Assembly (NCBI GenBank): GCA_045612485.1
Contig: JAZKZE010000165.1
Coordinates: 1 to 51,287 of the forward strand
DNA length: 51,287 bases
From: RGIG5327 sp045612485
GTDB lineage: Bacteria > Verrucomicrobiota > Lentisphaeria > Victivallales > UBA1829
Direction: 5' to 3'
Part shown: positions 14,846-21,909 of the stretch, one piece after another
How the letters are laid out: every line of letters starts with the position of its first letter
How positions within the stretch are numbered: the stretch's first letter is position 1
Notes under the pieces: generated by a model
What the model saw: the letters and a program-made list of their open reading frames with translations, nothing else
What the model was told of the DNA's origin: nothing
Databases searched by the model: none
Position numbers and translations under genes: made by a program

Positions 14846-15901
14846 ATGACTGAATCCCGCAGGAAATACCTTACCGCATTGTTACTTGTCCTTTTTCTTG
14901 CCGGGACTTTTTTATATTCTTTTCTGAACAGGGAAGATATTCTGCCGTCAACCCAACGGCGTTTTCCTGTTATGGGGACACTGTGTCAATTCCGTCTTAC
15001 CGGGGAAAAGGGGACAAGTCCTGAAAAAATGAAAGAAGCTGCCGACGCTGTACAGGATACGTTTTACAGAATAGAAAAGATATGCAATATTTTCGATAAA
15101 ACAAGTTCTTTATCCCGTATAAATCAGGCATTGGCAAAATCCTTACAGGCAGAGTGTCCGGAAGAGGACTTATGGAAAATACTGCTTGAGGCACGTTTCT
15201 TTTACAGATATACAGGGGGAGCCTTTGATGTGACCATCGCCCCTCTGATGCGTTTATGGGGTTTTCACCGGAAAAAAGCCATTCTGCCCGCGTCCGGAAA
15301 AATTGTATCGGTAAAGAAAAATACAGGTTTGGACAAATGTATTTTTGATGACACGGCAAAAATGATCTCTTCCCGGAAAGGATATTCTCCGCAATTTGAT
15401 CTTGGCGGGATCGCCAAAGGCTATGCTCTGGATAAAGCAGCGGAAACGGCGGCAAAGTACGGGATCAGACGGGGCCTGCTGGATCTGGGAGGCAATTTAA
15501 GAACACTGGAACTTCCACCGGAGAAAAAGAAAAAAAATCATCTTATCGGCATACGGGATCCCCGGGGTGATAATAAAAGCATTGAAAAAATTGAAATGCC
15601 CAACAATATGAGTATGGCAACAAGCGGAAATTATGAAAGATATGTTGTAATAGACAATATCCGTTATACCCATATTCTTGACGGCAGAACCGGGTATCCT
15701 GTTTCCGGTATGCTTTCAGTAACCGTACTTACCCCCCGCGGGGTACATTCTGACGCCTTATCCACAAGTATTTTCATACTGGGGGAAAGTTTTGCGGAAA
15801 AAGTATATAAAGATTTCCCCGGCACTTCCATACTGCTTTTCAGGGAGGAAAAAGGGCTTCTTATCCGGAAAAGCTGGGGCATCTTTTCCATAAAAAAATG
15901 A
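14846..15901 (+). CDS. apbE: FAD:protein FMN transferase (ApbE)
   Basis: A 351-residue enzyme that attaches FMN from FAD to threonine or serine of target proteins such as Nqr/Rnf subunits outside the cytoplasm. The start at 14846 follows the xerD stop by 1 bp. Residues about 8-26 are a hydrophobic signal/anchor (YLTALLLVLFLAGTF) without a lipobox cysteine. Family motifs are present: PVMGTLCQF, GGAFDVTIAPLMRLWGF, FDLGGIAKGYALDKA, LLDLGGNLRTL, MATSGNYERY and the metal-site region HSDALSTSIFILG. No Nqr or Rnf genes are in the window. Confidence 0.93.
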   Translation: MTESRRKYLTALLLVLFLAGTFLYSFLNREDILPSTQRRFPVMGTLCQFRLTGEKGTSPEKMKEAADAVQDTFYRIEKICNIFDKTSSLSRINQALAKSLQAECPEEDLWKILLEARFFYRYTGGAFDVTIAPLMRLWGFHRKKAILPASGKIVSVKKNTGLDKCIFDDTAKMISSRKGYSPQFDLGGIAKGYALDKAAETAAKYGIRRGLLDLGGNLRTLELPPEKKKKNHLIGIRDPRGDNKSIEKIEMPNNMSMATSGNYERYVVIDNIRYTHILDGRTGYPVSGMLSVTVLTPRGVHSDALSTSIFILGESFAEKVYKDFPGTSILLFREEKGLLIRKSWGIFSIKK

Positions 15902-15929
15902 TATTTCCTTCCCGCATACGGTACCAGGC

Positions 15930-15986
15930 GCCCCGCCCGGCAACCGAGCATTTCTCTTTTTTCCATGATTTTATGGGACAGCTGTG
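15930..15986 (+). repeat. 57-bp dispersed repeat, copy B
   Basis: Second copy of the sequence at 125-181 (53/57 identical). It lies 28 bp after the apbE stop codon. The DNA before it (15911-15938) is GC-rich, as at the first copy, but lacks the three-hairpin array. Confidence 0.85.
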
Positions 15987-16101
15987 AAAAAAATCAAAAA
16001 AAAATTATTTTCCTTTACAGAGAGGACACAAAAAGTCCACTTGATGGCAATACATTATATGCAGAAAAGAAAATCACCCCCTTAAAAGAAAGGAAATCAA
16101 A

Positions 16102-16215
16102 ATGCTGAAAAAATTATTGTTGAAACTCTTTTGCAGGAAAGAAGAAAAAAAAGCGGTTAAAAACGTGTCTGTCCGTAAAGTGGAATGGGAGCAGCTGACA
16201 TTGCCGCTAGATTGA
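16102..16215 (+). CDS. Possible 37-residue basic protein ending in a clamp-binding-like motif
   Basis: A short open frame with a ribosome-binding site (AAAGGAAA) about 7 bp before the ATG. The product starts MLKKLLLKLFCRKEEKK, a cationic amphipathic stretch, and ends VEWEQLTLPLD. The end matches the sliding-clamp binding pattern QLxLPL seen in Hda (QLSLPL). It stands alone between apbE and the GntR-type gene. I do not recognise the family and no function can be assigned. It is real only if conserved elsewhere. Confidence 0.45.
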   Translation: MLKKLLLKLFCRKEEKKAVKNVSVRKVEWEQLTLPLD

Positions 16216-16291
16216 AGAAAAAGAGAAAGGTGTTTATATGTATATCATCCCGTTCTTTATTTTTATGCTCTTATCCTGATGGCGGGAAAAA

Positions 16292-16325
16292 GACACTGAA
16301 AAGTGTCAGAAGAAAGTTCTTTTTT
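16292..16325 (+). terminator. Weak hairpin after the small open frame
   Basis: GACACT-gaaa-AGTGTC (16292-16307) is a perfect 6-bp stem with a GNRA-like loop, and a T run starts about 13 nt later. It may end the transcript of the 37-codon gene. The rest of 16216-16440 shows nothing I can call. Confidence 0.35.
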
Positions 16326-16440
16326 CATTTTTTATATAAGGGGAGGGAATCATTACTTGATATTTTCTTTAATCTGTGGTATTTTATAATTTAAAAGTGA
16401 AACAGTTAAGAAAATAAAAAGTACAGTGCAAGGAATAAAA

Positions 16441-17589
16441 ATGAAAGAATACCGTTTTGATCCTGAAATAGAAATTGATTTTAAAAGTCTTATCCCTTTG
16501 CGTGTACAGCTATTTGAAAAGATCCGTAAAGCGGTGATCGCAAGGAGAGTCGCCCCGGGAACAAGAGTGATCTCGGAAAGTCAGGTGGCCAAAACTTTTT
16601 CCATCAACCGCGGTACTGTCCATCTTGCCTATATGGATCTTATCCAGTGCGGACTTTTTGAAACAAAATCTGCCAGAGGGGGGGTACGCATTTCCCCGGA
16701 AGCGGAAAATCTTTACCGGATCCCCTACCCCACATTGAACCTTGTTCTGCCCTTTTCCTTCCAGAAACATATCCAGCAGAGCAACAGCAGAGGTTCCATG
16801 GAATATATTGCCGGGATCTTTGACCGGGCGGCGGAAAAAAATATTTCTGTAAAAGTTGTGGCATTGCCATCTCCGGACGCCTCAAGCGAAGAGATCAGTA
16901 AATGGCTGGATGGTTTTCTCCCCCATTCCATCGGGATCATTACCATGGGCAGCAGACTTAGCGGATTCGATCCAGTTCTGAAAGCTCTTCTGGATTACAA
17001 AAATCTTCCTCATGTGTTTCTTACAGGAACAAGCCCGTTGAAACATATTTCCTCTGTGACGGCAGATGTGACCAACGGCGTCAATCAAATGCTCCTTCAC
17101 CTGAAAAAACAGAAGATCAGTTCCCTTTATCTGTTGGAATATGTCACAAGTCAGAATACACAGTTTATTTCCAGTTCCAATGACAGGGTACAGGAAGTTG
17201 CCCGTCTTGCAGAAAAAAAAGGAATAAGCTGTATCCGGTGTATATTAAATAATAATGATTTGCTGAAGAAGGGCGGAGTCGTCCGCAGTTATCTTGCAGA
17301 AAAAGATCCGCCACAGGCTGTTTTTGCTTCCAATGACGATCTTGCCTGCCGGTTTACAGATGAAATGCGGGAAATCGGTTATCGTATCCCAGAAGATGTA
17401 ATAGTCATAGGGTATGACAATATCGCACCGGAGGAATATACTTTGAGTTCGGTTTACCATGACCGTTTCGCTCTGGGAAGAGCGGCGGTGGATCTTGTTG
17501 CAGAACTTTACAACAGCGAAAGCGGTAAAACTTCCTCCCATAAAAAGATATCCACAACTTTTATTGCCAGGAAAAGTTCCTCCCGGTAA
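16441..17589 (+). CDS. GntR-type regulator with LacI-like sugar-sensor domain
   Basis: A 382-residue regulator. The ATG at 16441 is chosen because AAGGAATAAAA precedes it; an upstream GTG at 16426 would overlap that site. Residues about 15-85 are a GntR winged helix (PLRVQLFEKIRKAVIARRVA, VAKTFSINRGTVHLAYMDL). Residues about 95-375 are a periplasmic-binding-protein fold as in LacI sensors (FASNDDLACRFTDEMREIGY, DVIVIGYDNIAPEEY). Proteins of this layout (AraR-like) respond to sugars. It lies directly upstream of the pilin-DUF4838 operon, whose promoter has strong dyads, and is the obvious candidate regulator of that operon. Confidence 0.9.
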   Translation: MKEYRFDPEIEIDFKSLIPLRVQLFEKIRKAVIARRVAPGTRVISESQVAKTFSINRGTVHLAYMDLIQCGLFETKSARGGVRISPEAENLYRIPYPTLNLVLPFSFQKHIQQSNSRGSMEYIAGIFDRAAEKNISVKVVALPSPDASSEEISKWLDGFLPHSIGIITMGSRLSGFDPVLKALLDYKNLPHVFLTGTSPLKHISSVTADVTNGVNQMLLHLKKQKISSLYLLEYVTSQNTQFISSSNDRVQEVARLAEKKGISCIRCILNNNDLLKKGGVVRSYLAEKDPPQAVFASNDDLACRFTDEMREIGYRIPEDVIVIGYDNIAPEEYTLSSVYHDRFALGRAAVDLVAELYNSESGKTSSHKKISTTFIARKSSSR

Positions 17590-17633
17590 AAAGTCATACG
17601 GCAATATTTTTTACTTTTTTATCATACTGCCTC

Positions 17634-17661
17634 TTGACTTTTTCTCTGAAACTTGTATAAT
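17634..17661 (+). promoter_or_regulatory. Promoter of the pilin-DUF4838 operon
   Basis: TTGACT (17634-17639) and TATAAT (17656-17661) are 16 bp apart, leaving a 5' leader of about 135 nt before the first pilin gene. Confidence 0.75.
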
Positions 17662-17666
17662 ACTAT

Positions 17667-17712
17667 CGACATACGATTTTTCTGATGTCGCATAATATTC
17701 ATTATGTGATAT
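17667..17712 (+). promoter_or_regulatory. Putative operator dyads just downstream of the transcription start
   Basis: CGACAT (17667-17672) pairs with ATGTCG (17685-17690). Next to it ATGTCGCATAAT-attc-ATTATGTGATAT (17685-17712) is an imperfect 28-bp palindrome. This is a natural binding site for the GntR/LacI-type regulator encoded upstream (inference). Confidence 0.5.
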
Positions 17713-17819
17713 TACGGAAGAAAATTCGTACTCAAAAAAAAGAACAGTACAAGTATAAAAAAGATAAAATAAATCAGAAATAAACACAAAAGGAGATAAC
17801 ATAATGAATATTATGCGAC
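17687..17819 (+). repeat. Perfect 21-bp inverted repeat joining leader and pilin start codon
   Basis: The 21 nt at 17687-17707 are the exact reverse complement of 17799-17819, which contains the ATG at 17804. In the transcript the two arms would form a 21-bp helix covering the start codon, with the ribosome-binding site AGGAG (17791-17795) in the adjacent loop. Confidence 0.8.
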
Positions 17820-18586
17820 GCCGGAATTTCACTCTTATCGAATTGCTGGTTGTTATTGCCATTATAGCTATCCTTGCAGGGATGCTTCTTCCCGCACTGA
17901 ATAATGCCAGAGGTATGGCCAAACGTATTGCCTGTGCCGGAAACCTCAAGCAGCTTCATCTGGCATACACAATGTATGTTCTGGACAGTAAAGACTGGGC
18001 TCTTGCCACTTCCGACTATTTAAGAACAGAAAACATCCCCAATGAAGCGGGAGACTGGTACTGGGGACACAACCTATCCGAAAATAAATATATTCCTTAC
18101 AGTAAAAGCTATTCCTGTCCCGGGGAAAGCTGGTCCGTAACAGGAAAACACAGATATGACGTTCATTATGGTCTTCCCTGCGGCACATACGGGAAATACC
18201 CTGTTAAAAGAGACGCCGAACCCAAGAGTCCTCATGCACACAAAATAAGTTTTCTTGCCAGAAGTAAATATTTTGCAAACAGCGTACTTTTTGCAGATAC
18301 CGCATCAGCAAACTCTACCAGAAATCCTGTAAATTTTTCCTTTCCGGGAAGAATCAGAAACGGTTTTGAGATCATCAACTACAATAACGATCACAGCACC
18401 ATATGGAGAGGCAACCGGCATCCCACAGATTACGGGATCTATCTCAGACACAATGATTCAGCAAATTATATAACATTCAATGGTGCTGTCCTGCAGGATA
18501 AATCCAGAATAAATGTGGGGCTGAAAGAGATTTTCTGGCCCCGGGCAAGAACAAACAGTTCAAGCTGGACATGGCTGAATTACTGA
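17804..18586 (+). CDS. Prepilin-like protein, first of a tandem pair
   Basis: A 260-residue pseudopilin. The leader is MNIMRRRNFTLIELLV and continues as the usual hydrophobic helix, with the conserved glutamate at mature position 5. Cleavage would be before F9. The first ~60 residues are almost the same as in the next gene, and the body is similar throughout. The C-terminal part has an H-X9-NG motif (HNDSANYITFNG) like that of DUF1559 proteins. GGAGATA precedes the start, and the start codon lies inside a 21-bp inverted repeat. It is the first gene of the operon with the second pilin and two DUF4838 genes. It is probably exported and assembled or displayed at the cell surface by a pilus/type II-like machine (inference). 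Confidence 0.9.
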   Translation: MNIMRRRNFTLIELLVVIAIIAILAGMLLPALNNARGMAKRIACAGNLKQLHLAYTMYVLDSKDWALATSDYLRTENIPNEAGDWYWGHNLSENKYIPYSKSYSCPGESWSVTGKHRYDVHYGLPCGTYGKYPVKRDAEPKSPHAHKISFLARSKYFANSVLFADTASANSTRNPVNFSFPGRIRNGFEIINYNNDHSTIWRGNRHPTDYGIYLRHNDSANYITFNGAVLQDKSRINVGLKEIFWPRARTNSSSWTWLNY

Positions 18587-18640
18587 AAAAAATATCTGAC
18601 AGGAATGGAATAAAAAAATAAATACAAAAGGAGATACATA

Positions 18641-19426
18641 ATGAACATTAAGCAACGCAGAAATTTCACACTTATCGAATTACTTGTTGTCATTGCCATC
18701 ATCGCCATTCTTGCCGGGATGCTTCTTCCGGCATTGAACAATGCCAGAGGTATGGCAAAACGTATTGCCTGTGCAGGAAATCTGAAACAGCTCCATGTGG
18801 CATATACCATGTATGTGCTGGATCATAAGGACTGGACTCTTACTTCCATGGATCATTTGAGAACAACAGATATTCCCAATGGAGCATCAACCTGGTACTG
18901 GGGACATAATCTTTCGGAAAATAAATATATCCCTTACAGCAAAAGTTATTCCTGCCCCGCAGAAAGCTGGGTCGTATATGGCAAACACCACTATGATGTC
19001 CATTACGGTATTCCGATTGCAACGTACGGAAAATATCCTGTCAGAAGGGATAGCGAGCCGGGGCAGCTCTATTCCCAGAAAGTAAGCTACCTTGCAAAAA
19101 GCAGATATTTTGTAAACTGTGCGCTTTTTGCAGATACGGCTTCGGCAACCAGTACCAACAAACCAAAAAATTATTCCTATCCGGGAAGGATCCGCAATGG
19201 ATATGAGATTTTGAATTACAGTACTAGTCACCCGACCGTGTGGAGAGGCAATCAGCATCCCACAAGTTACGGTATCTATCTGCGGCACAACGATACCGCC
19301 AATTATGTGACCTTCAATGGTGCTGTCCGTACTGATAAAACTCTGGGCAGCTCGGCAGATAAAGAGATCTTCTGGCCCCGCATAACGGTTTATACAACAG
19401 GTTTTGTGTGGACTAAATATAAATAA
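18641..19426 (+). CDS. Prepilin-like protein, second of a tandem pair
   Basis: A 261-residue paralogue of the preceding pilin, evidently from tandem duplication. Leader MNIKQRRNFTLIELLV, the same YWGHNLSENKYIPYSKSYSC core and the C-terminal HNDTANYVTFNGAV motif are retained, while the segments between differ. It starts 54 bp after its partner, with a matching ribosome-binding site but without the long upstream leader. No terminator separates the two genes. The partners may form a heteromeric pseudopilus or bind related ligands; neither is shown by sequence. Confidence 0.9.
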   Translation: MNIKQRRNFTLIELLVVIAIIAILAGMLLPALNNARGMAKRIACAGNLKQLHVAYTMYVLDHKDWTLTSMDHLRTTDIPNGASTWYWGHNLSENKYIPYSKSYSCPAESWVVYGKHHYDVHYGIPIATYGKYPVRRDSEPGQLYSQKVSYLAKSRYFVNCALFADTASATSTNKPKNYSYPGRIRNGYEILNYSTSHPTVWRGNQHPTSYGIYLRHNDTANYVTFNGAVRTDKTLGSSADKEIFWPRITVYTTGFVWTKYK

Positions 19427-19445
19427 TCACGAAAAGGAAATACAA

Positions 19446-21878
19446 ATGAAAAAAATTGCGTTATTGCTTCTGACAGGTCTTGCCGTTCTCTGCTGCGGAA
19501 AAGATTTTCAAATCTATAAAGACGGCATCCCGCAGGCGGTGATCGTGCCATTGCAGCCCGGTCACAGATTTGCCGGGATCTGGGCAAACGATTTTTCCCG
19601 CTTTGCAGGAGAATGTACCGGGACGAAACTTCCCATCAGCAAAACCCGCGTTCCGGGGAAAAATACCATTGAACTCAACTTCCGGGATCAGGGGTTTACC
19701 GATGACTCCTTTACCATCGAATTTCCCGATAAAAATACCATGCGTATTTCCGGAACAAGAAACAGCGTGAAAAGCGGGATCGTGTATATTCTGGAAAAAT
19801 ATTTCGGCGTCCGTTTCCTTATGCACTATCATGCAACAAAGAAACGCCTTCCCGGTTATGAAAAAGATCTGGAAACAGATTGTCCCCAGGTGAAAAATGT
19901 TGCCATGCCCATGACAAAAGTAACAAAAATGGCTTCTGTCAATATCTGGCGGCATATTTACAAACATGACCACTGGTACACCCGTATATATGGTTTCTCA
20001 AGCGGTCACGGTATCTCCCTTTGGGCTTTCCCCATTAGAAAATATGCTCCCGACAACTCCTGGCCCAAAGAGATCCTGCCTGTTCTGGGGGGCAAGAAAG
20101 CAGTTCTCCCCAAATACAATAAGAAACTCCCCAACCCCTGGACTCCCTACCGTCACGGATGGCAGCCCTGCTGGAGCAATCCTGCCTCGGTAAAAATCGC
20201 TGTGGAAAATCTCCGGGAAATGTTTGAAAGAAGCAAAAAAAGCAAACCCCATCCCATCCACGGCAAACCATATCATGTGGAATTGAGCGTCAATGATAAT
20301 GGCGGCTGCTGTGAGTGCAAAGACTGTCTGAAAGTTGTCAACGGCAAACGCAACTCCATCGGAAGTGCGGATTATTCCGAACTTTACTGGACATGGATCA
20401 AAAATGTGGCATTGGAAATCAAAAAAACACATCCGGAACGGGTCATTATTGCCTACGCCTACCGGGAAGTTTTTGATCCCCCCTCCTTCGATCTGCCGGA
20501 TAATGTGATGCCCCAGATCTGCCGGGAGATCCTTACAGGTTCCCGTGAACCTGCGGAAAGAGCAAGGATCGAAAAAACATTTAAAGAATGGAGCAAAAGA
20601 GCCAAAACACTGCTCACCTATGACTATCTGGATTCCATCGGCATGCATGGGTATGTATATATGATCCCCAGAGTCCACATGAAAAGCTATGCGGATATGT
20701 TCAAACTTGCCTATTCTTACAATGTAAGGGGCGTCTATCTGGAAGCGTGTAACGATATTCCCATGTCCGGGCCTACCATTTATCTTATCTCCCGTCTTTA
20801 TTGGGATATAAATAGTGATCTTGACGCCCATTTCAAAGAGTGGTGTGAACGGGCAGTGGGGAAGAAGGCAGCCCCCGTCCTTATGGAATACTATCAGAAA
20901 TGGGAAAACTACTGGCTGCGTCCTGAAATAAGAAAGACCGCCTGGGGACTCTCCCATACCGGCACATATATGCCTTTGAATGAAAGCGGGACATATACCT
21001 ACCCCATTACCGAAAAGGATGTGGCGGAATTTGATGCACTGATGAATAAAACCGTTGCTCTGGCAGATACTCCCCAGAGAAAACGCCGTGCAAAACTTTT
21101 CAAACACCTGTGGGAACTTTCCCGCAAGAGTCTTATCTGCCTCTATGCCCCCTATCTGGAATATGACGGCTCAATAGCGTCTGCGGAAAATGCGGTCAAA
21201 CTCATCAATTCCATTCCGGAAGCCGCCAAAGCACAGAAAGAACTTGCCAATGATCCTTATGTACCCCAAAAATGGAATGAACTTGTAAGTACCGGCATCT
21301 GCAATTTCAAAGGGATCATTCCTCACCTTAAAGATAAAAAGGTACAGGAAGCATTGAAGAATGTTCTGAAAAATAAGGATCTTCCCCTTGTTCTGCGTGC
21401 TTCTCTTGAGATCGTTTCCGGCGTCAAATACAAAAATGAACTTGCCGACGGCTCTTTTGAAACATGGAAGGGATTTACCACCTGGCTGAATAAGGGCGTA
21501 CTGGATTCCACATTTGTCACCGACGGCAAAAAGGCTTACAAAGTCCTTAATGGCGGCGTGACCCTTTTCTGCAAAGCGGAATACGGTAAACACTATATGG
21601 TCATGCTGGATGTCTATTCCCCTACCACCGGCGGGGAAGGCCGTCTGGTACTTATCACCAACCCCAGAAGCGGCAACGGGAAGTATAATACCCAGTACCA
21701 TGCCTTTAAAGGCATCCGTGTAAATAAAGGCTGGCAGACTCTCAGCAATACCATCCATGTTTCCGGCTCCCGGAACGGGAAAAAGGCAGACAGTGTCTGG
21801 GTTCACCTCTGTGCGGAATTTTTTGAGAACGATCAACCCATCTGGATCGATAATGTAAGGATCTACAAACTGGATTAA
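19446..21878 (+). CDS. Secreted DUF4838 protein
   Basis: An 810-residue exported protein. The start at 19446 follows AAAAGGAAA; the in-frame ATG at 19404 would overlap the pilin gene. Residues 1 to about 18 form a signal peptide (MKKIALLLLTGLAVLCC). An N-terminal accessory glycosidase-like domain (about 20-150) is followed by the DUF4838 core with NDNGGCCECKDC at about 282-293 and ITYAYR-like strands after it. From about residue 660 a jelly-roll, probably carbohydrate-binding, domain ends the protein (ELADGSFETWKGF). It is third in the pilin operon and paralogous to the next gene. A hydrolase or lyase acting on uronate-rich glycan is possible, but no activity can be named. Confidence 0.85.
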   Translation: MKKIALLLLTGLAVLCCGKDFQIYKDGIPQAVIVPLQPGHRFAGIWANDFSRFAGECTGTKLPISKTRVPGKNTIELNFRDQGFTDDSFTIEFPDKNTMRISGTRNSVKSGIVYILEKYFGVRFLMHYHATKKRLPGYEKDLETDCPQVKNVAMPMTKVTKMASVNIWRHIYKHDHWYTRIYGFSSGHGISLWAFPIRKYAPDNSWPKEILPVLGGKKAVLPKYNKKLPNPWTPYRHGWQPCWSNPASVKIAVENLREMFERSKKSKPHPIHGKPYHVELSVNDNGGCCECKDCLKVVNGKRNSIGSADYSELYWTWIKNVALEIKKTHPERVIIAYAYREVFDPPSFDLPDNVMPQICREILTGSREPAERARIEKTFKEWSKRAKTLLTYDYLDSIGMHGYVYMIPRVHMKSYADMFKLAYSYNVRGVYLEACNDIPMSGPTIYLISRLYWDINSDLDAHFKEWCERAVGKKAAPVLMEYYQKWENYWLRPEIRKTAWGLSHTGTYMPLNESGTYTYPITEKDVAEFDALMNKTVALADTPQRKRRAKLFKHLWELSRKSLICLYAPYLEYDGSIASAENAVKLINSIPEAAKAQKELANDPYVPQKWNELVSTGICNFKGIIPHLKDKKVQEALKNVLKNKDLPLVLRASLEIVSGVKYKNELADGSFETWKGFTTWLNKGVLDSTFVTDGKKAYKVLNGGVTLFCKAEYGKHYMVMLDVYSPTTGGEGRLVLITNPRSGNGKYNTQYHAFKGIRVNKGWQTLSNTIHVSGSRNGKKADSVWVHLCAEFFENDQPIWIDNVRIYKLD

Positions 21879-21909
21879 ATTTCCATAACAACTTTATGAA
21901 AGGATAAAA

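Noticed and set aside
16185..16394. 69-codon open frame before the GntR-type gene
   Set aside because: It has no good ribosome-binding site, overlaps the more plausible 37-codon frame, and crosses a hairpin. Its composition looks random.
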